64,000 bases of DNA from Lachnospiraceae bacterium XBD2001 (lineage in GTDB: Bacteria > Bacillota > Clostridia > Lachnospirales > Lachnospiraceae), in NCBI GenBank assembly GCA_900116395.1, contig FPAN01000008.1, forward strand, positions 1-64,000, read 5' to 3'. Below the pieces are notes generated by a model. The model was given only the letters and a program-made list of their open reading frames with translations, did no database searches and was not told the origin of the DNA. Made by a program: the position numbers and the translations under genes. Positions within the stretch are counted from its first letter, which is position 1. Every line of letters starts with the position of its first letter. Positions 28,584 to 37,286 of the stretch are shown piece after piece.

Positions 28584-30068
28584 TTAGTTTTCTAAATATT
28601 TTCCACGAAGCAACTGACCCATGGAAAAAATCAAGTCCTCTTCACGGATCGGCTTCGGTAGATAATAGGCGAATCCCATACCACAGTAGTGTTCTGCGGC
28701 ACCACGAACCGTATTGGCTGTGACCATCATCACCGGGGTCTTGGCATTCTTGCCCCCGGCTTGCTTGCGAATCTTCTGGAAGCAGGTCACACCGCTCATG
28801 CCCGGCATCCGGTCATCTAAGAGGATGATGTCATACTTCTCTTCTTTCGTAAGAGCAAGACATGCTTCACCGGAATCTGCCACATCCACACGAATACCGG
28901 AAGGTTCAATCATGCCTGCTAAGATTTTGCGGTTCATTTCCACATCATCTACCACCAGGGCGCTAACCCCCGGTGCGAAGAACCATTCATTCTTCTTGAA
29001 CGGACGAATGTCACGGCTGAAATCAAAAGGTCCTGTCGGACGATGGTCCGTAATCTTCTGTGGAATACGTACACGGAATACTGTGCCTACTCCCAGCTCA
29101 CTGCTTACCATAATGCGGCCACCCATATGCTCTACTAAGCGCTTGGTAATGGCCATACCAAGTCCCGTACCTTCCACGTTACGAATCTTGTAGATATCCA
29201 TACGGGCATAGGCGTCGAATACGTGAGGCAAATTCTCCGGTGCAATACCGATACCCGTATCCTCCACCTGAATGTTTAGGTGCAATTCGTCGCTTCCCAG
29301 ACGGTCGAAGTTCACGGTCATATGTACAGAACCTTCTGTGGTGTACTTAATCGCATTGGATAGGATATTGACGATAATCTGGCGAATCCGCACTTCATCT
29401 CCCACCAGGGCACGTGGCAAGTTGGGATCATTCTCAATCAACAGTTCAATCTGTTTCTTGGCTGCCGCATCCTTCATCAGGTAATAGCAATCCATCAGAA
29501 GCAAGGAGGTATCATACACGCTCTCCTCGATTTCGATGGAGTCCTGCTCGATCTTGGAAAAATCCAGAATCTCATCCATGCTGGCCAAGAGGTTCTCTCC
29601 GGCACGCTGAATCTGGGTCACATAGTTCTCCACTTCCGGATTCTTGTTGTGTCGACCAATAATGGTATTTAGACCCAAGATACTGTTCACCGGAGTTCGA
29701 ATATTGTAGGACATGGTGGACAGGAACTCATTGGTATTCTCGTTCTGTCTGCGGGCATCCAGATACTTCACCTGCTGACGGCGGGCATAGATGGTAACCC
29801 GCTGCATAAGTACAATTAAGAAGAACAGCACACCGAAGATGGCCAGGGTTCCTTTGGAAAAAATCTCATCTGCACGAATTTCCAAATCACCCCAAATGGA
29901 ATGATTACTGTGCGGAAGAATAATTGCAGACAAGCTTAATAACACCACAATGCCCACCAACAAATCGTATACCCGAAGAATGGTCTCTCGTACCACACTT
30001 TCCGGAAGTCGGTCATGGCTGGACTTGGAACGTTTCTTGGTATTCTTTCTGTTGAACAAGCACTTCAC
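28584..30068 (-). CDS. Hybrid kinase paralogue: ATPase intact, phospho-histidine replaced by tyrosine
   Basis: The 494-residue protein has two membrane segments (about 30-50 and 72-90), a HisKA-like helix, HATPase and receiver. The H-box reads MSYNIRTPVN (about residue 121), so tyrosine replaces histidine. The ATPase is intact: NILSNAIKYT, DTGIGI and GTGLGMAITKRLVEHMG. The receiver has VVDDVEMN, LLDDRMPG and PKPIRE. It starts with GTG that overlaps the last base of the upstream kinase stop codon (TAGTG), with GAGGAAGG upstream, so translation is coupled. It probably phosphorylates a partner, most simply the upstream protein, or only binds it. Confidence 0.85.
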   Translation of the reverse strand: MKCLFNRKNTKKRSKSSHDRLPESVVRETILRVYDLLVGIVVLLSLSAIILPHSNHSIWGDLEIRADEIFSKGTLAIFGVLFFLIVLMQRVTIYARRQQVKYLDARRQNENTNEFLSTMSYNIRTPVNSILGLNTIIGRHNKNPEVENYVTQIQRAGENLLASMDEILDFSKIEQDSIEIEESVYDTSLLLMDCYYLMKDAAAKKQIELLIENDPNLPRALVGDEVRIRQIIVNILSNAIKYTTEGSVHMTVNFDRLGSDELHLNIQVEDTGIGIAPENLPHVFDAYARMDIYKIRNVEGTGLGMAITKRLVEHMGGRIMVSSELGVGTVFRVRIPQKITDHRPTGPFDFSRDIRPFKKNEWFFAPGVSALVVDDVEMNRKILAGMIEPSGIRVDVADSGEACLALTKEEKYDIILLDDRMPGMSGVTCFQKIRKQAGGKNAKTPVMMVTANTVRGAAEHYCGMGFAYYLPKPIREEDLIFSMGQLLRGKYLEN

Positions 30069-32392
30069 TATCCACGACCCCCTTCCTCAAATTTCTTCAA
30101 AATCAGTAACAGACTCTGACGCTCCATTGGCTTTGCCAGATATCCGTCGAACCCGCTCTTTTTCAATTCACCGGCATCCATATTGGCCGCCGTCATCATA
30201 ATGCAAGGAGGAACCAGACTCTCACCCTGCCAGAGTTCCTCCAGCTTGGCTCTGGTCTCCTCGCCGTTCATGCCCGGCATCTGATGGTCCATAAAAATAA
30301 TATCGAAGGTATCCTTCTTCACGGCTTCTACCGCTTCCTCGCCGCTGTAGACTTCGGTAATATCCACGTTCTCACCACGGAGCATCTCCTTGAAGACCCG
30401 ATGGTTCATCTCCTCATCATCCACCAAAAGAATATGGTAGGTATTGTTGGAAGACAACAGAATGGCATGCTCTACCGCCTTGGCATTCTTCTCACCGATT
30501 GGGGTCTCATCCACCAGGGTCTGGGGGATGCGAAGGGTCAACGTCGTTCCCACACCTTCATCCGACAGAAGCTCCATCTCACCGTCCATCATACGAAGCA
30601 GTTCATCCACCAGATTGGCATTGATCTCATCCTCCTGCATCGGCGCACGATTGTTGAAGATATCCATGATTTCCTGTTGTTTTTCTAACGGAATGCCGCC
30701 GGCGTCATCTTCTACCGCAATCAGCAGTAAGACCTTCTCATCCGTCAACGGACGATAGTCCACACGAATGGTAACCGTGCCGTGATCCACGTTGGCGAAG
30801 GTATTCTCCAACACGTTCTCCAATACCCGTCGAATCTTCGCTTCGTCACCGTTTAGATAACTTGGCAGATTGGGATTACAGTGGAACTGCATTCCAACCT
30901 GCTTCGCATCTTCGTGGTACTTCGCTCCCAAACGGTACACATCCCGAAGGAACCAGACCATGTCATAGTTGGAATGCTCAATCACCATATGCTTGGAAGA
31001 AATCTTGGAATAATCCAGGATATCGTTGATTAAGCTAAGAAGCTTCTTGCTCTCCACCGTGGCTTCCGAAGCCAATTCCCGGATCCGCGCATCGTCACTG
31101 GTACGGCCAATCATGGCGTTGGCAATTAGAATGGTGTTGACCGGGGTTCGAATCTCATGGGACATATTCGCCAGGAACAGATTCTTGGTTCGGGCCTTCA
31201 TTTTTTCCGATTGTTCCTGGGACATGTAGAACACACGCTGGTTCTGTAGCCAGATATAGTTGCAGGCAAAAAAGATGATGGCACCGATGGCCAGCACGAA
31301 TCCTTCTTCCGATTCCGGGAAGAAGTAGAACTGTGCCACTTCCACCAAAATACTAATGAAGAATCCAACAAATCCGCCAACCACCCAGTACAGATTCCGG
31401 AACAAATCCCGGCGGGCCCGATAGATATCCACCAGAATCCATACGGCAAAAAGCACTGCCAGCACCAGGAACAGGTGAATCAACAGGATAAACCGCATGG
31501 CATCGTATCCACCAAGGGTCAAAAGTAACTCAATAATCGTGAAGGACAAGCTGGTCAAACACACCGGCTGAATCATCTGCCAGTACAGGCCATGGGAGCA
31601 CTCGTCCATGTAATACAGAAGCGGTAACGGCAGTAAGCTTAAGCAGATCAACTCCATCCAGTGCATCCATGCCACATCCGTAAAGAACACCTGGCAGATG
31701 CAGGATTGCAGAATGAACCAGCCGCCCATAAACATACCGGCATATCCCAACAGCTTGTAACTGCGGTTGATATGCACATGGGCTTCTCGACTTAAACCCA
31801 CACCAAGAAGCACCAGGCCGAAGAACAATACGCCCATACCAAGGATGACCACCGGCAGGCGATGGATGAACATATAGCGGGCAATGGAAATCTTCTCTCC
31901 GATGGCCATGCGTCCCACAAATCCCTTATAACTGCGAAGAGGACTGGTATAGACTAAGCGCATCTCCTTACCGGAGTCCGTCTCATGCAACCGTACGAAT
32001 TCCAGATGATTGGCCGGAATATCCGTCACATAGTAACTCTTATTGTCATCGGACACATCCCGAAGCTCCCCATCGATATACAATTGTGCTGCTTGGAAAG
32101 AACAATAATATCCCAGATAGGTACCCTCCGGAATTCGCTCCGGCAGGATGGTAATGGCGGTCAGGCTCTCGGTATCCGGCACATTGAAGTTGGCCGGCAG
32201 GGTTACAACCGCCTGGTTGCCCTCTGCAGACTCCACCACAAACTCCCCTTCTAACGGGACGGCGGCTGGAATCTCCCCGGGATATAAGAATAGTCTGGAC
32301 AGACAGGCCACCATGTAAAATAGGAAAAACATGACGGAACTGAAGAAAAACAATTCCCCGATTGTAAGTAGGACTTTTCTAATCTTTTCCAT
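30068..32392 (-). CDS. Hybrid kinase with intact histidine but degenerate ATPase
   Basis: The 774-residue protein has an N-terminal membrane segment, an extracytoplasmic beta-rich domain (about 35-165, 7TMR-DISM-like), about seven membrane segments, HisKA with intact MSHEIRTPVN (about residue 411), a HATPase-like domain and a receiver (LLVDDEEMN, MDHQMPG, AKPMER). The ATPase has lost key loops: the G1 box is DDAGGI in place of DTGIGI, and the GTGLGL segment is absent, replaced by INANLVDELLRMMDG. Start set at ATG 32392, with GGGGG upstream, rather than an ATG four codons earlier. It overlaps the tyrosine-variant kinase gene by one base. Confidence 0.85.
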   Translation of the reverse strand: MEKIRKVLLTIGELFFFSSVMFFLFYMVACLSRLFLYPGEIPAAVPLEGEFVVESAEGNQAVVTLPANFNVPDTESLTAITILPERIPEGTYLGYYCSFQAAQLYIDGELRDVSDDNKSYYVTDIPANHLEFVRLHETDSGKEMRLVYTSPLRSYKGFVGRMAIGEKISIARYMFIHRLPVVILGMGVLFFGLVLLGVGLSREAHVHINRSYKLLGYAGMFMGGWFILQSCICQVFFTDVAWMHWMELICLSLLPLPLLYYMDECSHGLYWQMIQPVCLTSLSFTIIELLLTLGGYDAMRFILLIHLFLVLAVLFAVWILVDIYRARRDLFRNLYWVVGGFVGFFISILVEVAQFYFFPESEEGFVLAIGAIIFFACNYIWLQNQRVFYMSQEQSEKMKARTKNLFLANMSHEIRTPVNTILIANAMIGRTSDDARIRELASEATVESKKLLSLINDILDYSKISSKHMVIEHSNYDMVWFLRDVYRLGAKYHEDAKQVGMQFHCNPNLPSYLNGDEAKIRRVLENVLENTFANVDHGTVTIRVDYRPLTDEKVLLLIAVEDDAGGIPLEKQQEIMDIFNNRAPMQEDEINANLVDELLRMMDGEMELLSDEGVGTTLTLRIPQTLVDETPIGEKNAKAVEHAILLSSNNTYHILLVDDEEMNHRVFKEMLRGENVDITEVYSGEEAVEAVKKDTFDIIFMDHQMPGMNGEETRAKLEELWQGESLVPPCIMMTAANMDAGELKKSGFDGYLAKPMERQSLLLILKKFEEGGRG

Positions 32393-32536
32393 AGAATCCC
32401 CCATAATCTTAATATAGGAAAATTATACTAAACAATCCTCTACTTTACAAAGAAGTTTACATCATTTAAAGTAAATGTGTATGCGATTTTGTATCGAATG
32501 ATGAAGCAGATATATATAGGAATGGAGAGATAAATC

Positions 32537-34162
32537 ATGTCTATACTAGAATTCTTTTCAATGCTTGGCGGAGTTGGCTTGTTCCTCTACGGAATGACCA
32601 TCATGTCCTCCGGTTTGCAGAATGCAGCCGGTGATAAGATTCGTGTGATTCTAGAGCACGTAACTTCCAACAAGCTCATCGGTGTCTTCTTGGGTATCGG
32701 TGTCACCGTATTGGTCCAGTCCTCATCCGCAACGGATATGATGGTGATCGGTTTCGTTAACTCCGGTCTCATGACCTTGGCACAGGCGATTCTTGTTATC
32801 ATGGGTGCCAACATCGGAACTACCATCACCGCACAGATTACCGCGTTTGATTTGGCCAGCTTTGCACCGATTCTTCTGTTTATCGGATGCATTATGTATC
32901 TGTTTATAAAGAAGCCTTACGTGAAGCACATCGGTTCCATCATCTTAGGATTCGGTATGTTGTTCGTAGGTATCAGCTTGATTAAGGATGCGATTCGCCC
33001 ATTGGCACAGTCCCAGCCGTTCATCAACTTCCTGTCCAGATTATCCAATCCGGCACTGGCAGTTCTCTTCGGTCTGGCATTTACCGCATTGTTACAGAGC
33101 TCCTCTTCATCCACCGTTATTTTCCAGGCATTCGCCATTCAGGGATTGCTGGAATACCATACCGCAGTATACTTAATCATCGGTGCTGCCATCGGTTCCG
33201 TATTCCCGAATATTCTGGCCAGCCTGACCACCAACCGCAACGGTAAGCGTACCGCACTGTTGAACTTAACCTTCAACCTGTTCCGTGCCGGAATCCTATG
33301 CTTCCTGTTGGCGTTGTTCCCGGGTATCCTGGATTTGATCCAGCGACTGTCTCCGAACGATATCGGACGTCAGATTGCGAATACCCATACCTTGTTCGCG
33401 ATTTTTGCAGTATTGGTAATGCTTCCGTTCTCCGCACAGATTGCAAGATTAACCGAGAAGCTGATTCCGATCTTACCGGAAGAGACCCGTATGCTCGAAG
33501 GCAAGAAGCTCCAGTATATGGTTAGCCCGAAGAACACTCTTCCTTCCGTTGTTATCCGCCAGGCGATGTTAGAGATTACCCGTCTCGGCCAGATGGCACG
33601 TGACAACTTAGAGACTGCGGTAGAGTGCTTCTTCTCTCCTACCGATGAGCTGATGAGCCAGGTAGAAGATACGGAGAGCATTGTAGATTATCTCACCAAT
33701 GAGATCAGTGATCGTCTGATTGAGCTTCGTAACCAGGATATCTCCGAATCCGATATCTTCCGTGCAACGAAGCTGACCCTGATTTGTTCCAACTTCGAGC
33801 GAATCAGTGACCATGCAGAGAACATCATCGAGTACAAGCAGAAAATCACCACTGCCAAGGAAGACTTCAGTAAGCCGGCCCGCAAGGAGTTACAGCACTT
33901 AGCGGAAGCCGCAATCAAGACCATCGATCTAAGTATCGAAATCTTCTCCACCGAGAACTTCGATAAGTTACCGGAATGTGAAGCCTTAGAGGAAGCAGTA
34001 GATGAGTTGCAGCGCCAGATGAATGAGAAGCACATCAACCGTCTCATGAAGGGCAAATGCGACCCGGCAGCCGGTGTCATCTTCACCGATATGTCTACCG
34101 ACTTAGAGCGTTGTTCCGATCACGCAATCAACATTGCAACCGCATTAAAAACAACGAAATAA
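32537..34162 (+). CDS. Na+/phosphate cotransporter with PhoU-like domain
   Basis: The 541-residue protein has two inverted membrane repeats carrying the family QSSSAT (about residue 61) and QSSSSS motifs, which form the sodium and phosphate site. A cytosolic PhoU-like helical domain follows at about 340-541 (CSNFERISDHAENI and DLERCSDHAINIA). This is the NptA/PNaS-type architecture of Firmicutes. GGAGAG lies seven bases before the ATG. It is divergent from the kinase pair across a 144-base AT-rich gap that must hold both promoters, and convergent with the lipoprotein gene. Phosphate import is the family role. Confidence 0.92.
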   Translation: MSILEFFSMLGGVGLFLYGMTIMSSGLQNAAGDKIRVILEHVTSNKLIGVFLGIGVTVLVQSSSATDMMVIGFVNSGLMTLAQAILVIMGANIGTTITAQITAFDLASFAPILLFIGCIMYLFIKKPYVKHIGSIILGFGMLFVGISLIKDAIRPLAQSQPFINFLSRLSNPALAVLFGLAFTALLQSSSSSTVIFQAFAIQGLLEYHTAVYLIIGAAIGSVFPNILASLTTNRNGKRTALLNLTFNLFRAGILCFLLALFPGILDLIQRLSPNDIGRQIANTHTLFAIFAVLVMLPFSAQIARLTEKLIPILPEETRMLEGKKLQYMVSPKNTLPSVVIRQAMLEITRLGQMARDNLETAVECFFSPTDELMSQVEDTESIVDYLTNEISDRLIELRNQDISESDIFRATKLTLICSNFERISDHAENIIEYKQKITTAKEDFSKPARKELQHLAEAAIKTIDLSIEIFSTENFDKLPECEALEEAVDELQRQMNEKHINRLMKGKCDPAAGVIFTDMSTDLERCSDHAINIATALKTTK

Positions 34163-34167
34163 TAAGA

Positions 34168-34205
34168 AGCCCATGTGCAAATGATATGCACATGGGCTAT
34201 TTTTC
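34168..34205 (+). terminator. Terminator of the phosphate transporter gene
   Basis: AGCCCATGTGCA (34168-34179) pairs perfectly with TGCACATGGGCT (34187-34198), followed by ATTTTT. It may also serve the convergent lipoprotein gene, though the opposite tail is less T-rich. Confidence 0.88.
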
Positions 34206-34209
34206 TACC

Positions 34210-35838
34210 TTATTCGTCGTAATAGATGCCTTCAAAGACATCTTCCGCATTCTGCTGGGCTACGGTCTGTGGCCAGCTTAGGTCACAGGCAATCCGTACC
34301 GTCCTTCCATCCTCAATGGTTCCTTCCACATAGGTTGCCGCATCGGAGGCGGTAATCTCAATGGTACTTCCCGCAGGAAGTGTCATGGTACTACCGTCAT
34401 CTACCAGTTCGGCCTCTATGTCCACAAGAGAAGTTAAGGTAAAGGGAACCACCACCGCATACTGCTGTGACACTGCTTTTGGCATGCCATCGTTGCCAAT
34501 GGTATATTCCATTCTTCCGTCTGCGGTAGACAACGGATTGATGCGTTGCTGCAGATAGAAGCTTCCCGGGTTGGTAAATGCATACCAACACTTCGTGGTA
34601 ATTCCAACATCTTCCGGTAAATCCTTAAGATTCTCTGTGGTCTTCTCTATCCCCATCTCTGCCAAGGTTCCCTGAAAAGTATCCACATACCGTAAGTTCT
34701 TACCGTTATATTCACATACGGCAATCACATTGTTTGTTGTTTTTCCATCGGTTACCAGATAGATATAGAGATGTCCGTCCCCGTCATAGATGTAATAAGG
34801 ATGAATCTCCTCCGCATTCAAATCCACCTCTAAGGTCTCATCCCCTGCGGTAATGGTAGCACCGTCCGTCATGGACACATCCTGGGCGTCATCCTCATAT
34901 CGAGGTAGCGTCTGTACGGAATCTTGGGTTCCGTCTCCATCCACATCGAAGTCGCTACAAGTGGCATAGAGATTGGATGCCACCATATGATACCCTTCCG
35001 TAGGCTGAAAATAGGCTTCGTTTAGCTTCTCGCTGTAATCTGCGTAAGGGAGCTGCACTTCGAAGCTACCTGCCGCATAGGCCGCTAAGCTGTACGGTCC
35101 GAAATAGAAATCCAGACTGTCTTCTCCTACATACCATCCGGCGAATTCGAAGCTATTTACAATAGTTGCAATGTCCCCTTCCAAATCCTCTGAGAAAAAC
35201 TCTGCATCCGGATAGGCAGTCTGAAGTCGCTCTGCCAAGATGGGAATCAGTTCCTCCGTAGAACCCTTCCATACATCGGATAGTTCCAATCGTGCTCCCG
35301 TTGCTACATCGAAGCAAGCTCCACTTACATCATAGAATCCATGGGCAGCTCCCGGGGAGTAATAGTATCGGTTCTCAAGCAGGGATAACACCGCGCCGTC
35401 GTTCCGATAAACGCTCACCCGATTCTCTGTGGAACCCTGGAAATACGTGATGTCTTCGCCACTCTCTTCATAGGCTAAGGTATCCTCCCGAAGTTCTAAG
35501 AAGCTCCCCATCTCTCCCGTTGCAATTTCATTCGCGTATGCACTCAGGGACTGTTCCAACTCCGGGTACAGCGCTGCACTATCTCCATCCAAAGATGCCG
35601 TAACCCAAAGCCCCGTTGCCGCCGTATCTTCATGCTGTGCATAAGAGACATGGAGCTGTTGTTCTGTTAGAAGGATCTGCGGAATCTGTGTTTTGTCTTC
35701 CGTCTCTGGTTCTTCTGCCGTGGTCTCTTCCACAACCTCTGCAGGCTTCTCGGCCACATCCGCAGGCTTCGCCTTGCTACAGCCGGTCACGGGAAGTAAT
35801 GTCAGGCACAACAATCCGGCCAGTAATCTTTTTTTCAT
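34210..35838 (-). CDS. Lipoprotein with DUF3298/RsiV-like domain
   Basis: The 542-residue protein has a lipoprotein signal (LPVTGC, cysteine near residue 20), an acidic low-complexity linker and a domain at about residues 60-280 that resembles DUF4163/DUF3298 (YYYSPGAAHGFYDVSGACFD, then LELSDVWKGS and DFYFGPYSLAAYAAG), as in RsiV and PdaC. The C-terminal 250 residues are beta-rich and unassigned; DFDVDGDGTQDS looks like a calcium-binding loop. It would be tethered outside the membrane. It starts 14 bases after the amidase stop codon, so it is likely in one operon with a wall-remodelling enzyme. Confidence 0.8.
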   Translation of the reverse strand: MKKRLLAGLLCLTLLPVTGCSKAKPADVAEKPAEVVEETTAEEPETEDKTQIPQILLTEQQLHVSYAQHEDTAATGLWVTASLDGDSAALYPELEQSLSAYANEIATGEMGSFLELREDTLAYEESGEDITYFQGSTENRVSVYRNDGAVLSLLENRYYYSPGAAHGFYDVSGACFDVATGARLELSDVWKGSTEELIPILAERLQTAYPDAEFFSEDLEGDIATIVNSFEFAGWYVGEDSLDFYFGPYSLAAYAAGSFEVQLPYADYSEKLNEAYFQPTEGYHMVASNLYATCSDFDVDGDGTQDSVQTLPRYEDDAQDVSMTDGATITAGDETLEVDLNAEEIHPYYIYDGDGHLYIYLVTDGKTTNNVIAVCEYNGKNLRYVDTFQGTLAEMGIEKTTENLKDLPEDVGITTKCWYAFTNPGSFYLQQRINPLSTADGRMEYTIGNDGMPKAVSQQYAVVVPFTLTSLVDIEAELVDDGSTMTLPAGSTIEITASDAATYVEGTIEDGRTVRIACDLSWPQTVAQQNAEDVFEGIYYDE

Positions 35839-35852
35839 AATCTCTCCTCTTC

Positions 35853-37232
35853 CTACCTACGATGTTCCAATAAAACCAGTCGAATCACCAGCACCAGTAA
35901 TAACACAATAATCAGGGAAATGCCTGCTAGGATTAGCACCGGAATCCAGACGTTTGTCGTCTTCTTGCCTGTTTGCGGCTGTGTTGTCGGTGTGGTGGTC
36001 TCCTCATCTTCGCTCCAGGTAGAAGGATCGTCCGCGTTCTCATAGGTAGCGTTGGACGGAGACCAATCCGTCGTCGGTGTTTCCGTCACCACCTGTTCCG
36101 TATTCACCACCGGTGTCACCGCTTTGCCTTGCTGGTATTCCGTGGCAAGGACCTGAGTATTCAAGTCCAGAAGATTGCTGGCGGTTACTTCATCAAAGAT
36201 GTTATAGGCCCGCACCACAAAGGCAGCAGAAGCACCCTCCGGCATCTGGAAGCTAATGGTAAAATCATTGTCGTTGTTATTATTCAAAGCGTCCGCGTTG
36301 GGCCACTTGTAAAACGGCGTATAGGTGATTCCACCGTCCAGACTGTACTCGTAATAGAGAATGGCTGCATTGGCATCGAAGCCATGGACTGCCACTGTTA
36401 CATCACCGGTGCTTGGATTGTTGTTCCATAGGCTAATCTCCAGCGTATCCGGACCGTTGCCGTCACTTTTCGTCACAGGAACTACCTTGGAAGCATTTAC
36501 CTCGGCATAAGAAGTACCACTGTAATCCACGCCCAAGGTGGTACTTTTTAAGCCAAAATACTGAGCAACCGACTTGGCATCCATACGACCGAAGGCCTGC
36601 AAATCCTCGGTAGAATCCGCATAAGCCTTATCGGAATCCATATCCAGATAGCAATGCTCGATAATACAGGATGGCACCTTGCGCTTGGAAGACTCCCGCA
36701 TCAGGCCGTAGTAATCCCCCTGATTGCCCTCTTTCGCCTTCACACCGCGATTGTATAATCCCATGGAAGTAAGATTCGATAGCGCAATGCTACCGAACTG
36801 ATAGCCGTAAGCATTGTACGGCGCCTGTGTAGACACTAACACTTCTGAACCATACCGCTTGTGTGACTCAGACGCGTTGTAATGAATACTAAAAAGAAAG
36901 TCTGCTCCCATATCGGCAGCAAACTGTGCTCTCTGCTCCAAGGACAAATCCGAATCGTCAGTACGGGTCATATAAACTGTAACGCCATCATACTTCAACA
37001 GCTCCTCATACATGGCCTTGGCTGTTGTCAGCGTCAAATCCTTCTCTAACGGACCATAGTCCTTCGCCCCTAAATTTTCTCCTCCGTGGCCGGCATCAAT
37101 GACCACCACCAAGGAATCCCCAACATCCTGTGCCCGGCCGGCCGCATAAGACGGCACCGCCGGCACCAAGGTAAAAAGCAATAACAGAATCGTCATTCCG
37201 TATAATGCCCGTTTCATCTTCTGTCTCATCAT
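35853..37232 (-). CDS. Membrane-anchored N-acetylmuramoyl-L-alanine amidase
   Basis: The 459-residue protein has a signal peptide, an Amidase_3 domain at about residues 40-230 (VVIDAGHGGENLG with the first zinc histidine, SIHYNA with the second, and CIIEHCYLD with the catalytic glutamate), a beta-rich domain, a Thr/Pro-rich linker and a C-terminal membrane segment followed by a basic tail. It would cut the stem peptide from muramic acid on the outer face of the membrane. A TTG at 37245-37247 opens the frame five codons earlier, but the ATG at 37232 is likelier; neither has a strong ribosome site. Confidence 0.9.
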   Translation of the reverse strand: MMRQKMKRALYGMTILLLLFTLVPAVPSYAAGRAQDVGDSLVVVIDAGHGGENLGAKDYGPLEKDLTLTTAKAMYEELLKYDGVTVYMTRTDDSDLSLEQRAQFAADMGADFLFSIHYNASESHKRYGSEVLVSTQAPYNAYGYQFGSIALSNLTSMGLYNRGVKAKEGNQGDYYGLMRESSKRKVPSCIIEHCYLDMDSDKAYADSTEDLQAFGRMDAKSVAQYFGLKSTTLGVDYSGTSYAEVNASKVVPVTKSDGNGPDTLEISLWNNNPSTGDVTVAVHGFDANAAILYYEYSLDGGITYTPFYKWPNADALNNNNDNDFTISFQMPEGASAAFVVRAYNIFDEVTASNLLDLNTQVLATEYQQGKAVTPVVNTEQVVTETPTTDWSPSNATYENADDPSTWSEDEETTTPTTQPQTGKKTTNVWIPVLILAGISLIIVLLLVLVIRLVLLEHRR

Positions 37233-37286
37233 TCTCTGTTTCCCCAAAAGTGTTCGTAGTTACTCTTATGCCTTATTGTACCATTC

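Noticed and set aside
32393-32536. Short inverted repeat TACTTTA/TAAAGTA between divergent genes
   Set aside because: Seven bases in an AT-rich gap with long spacing; not enough to call an operator.
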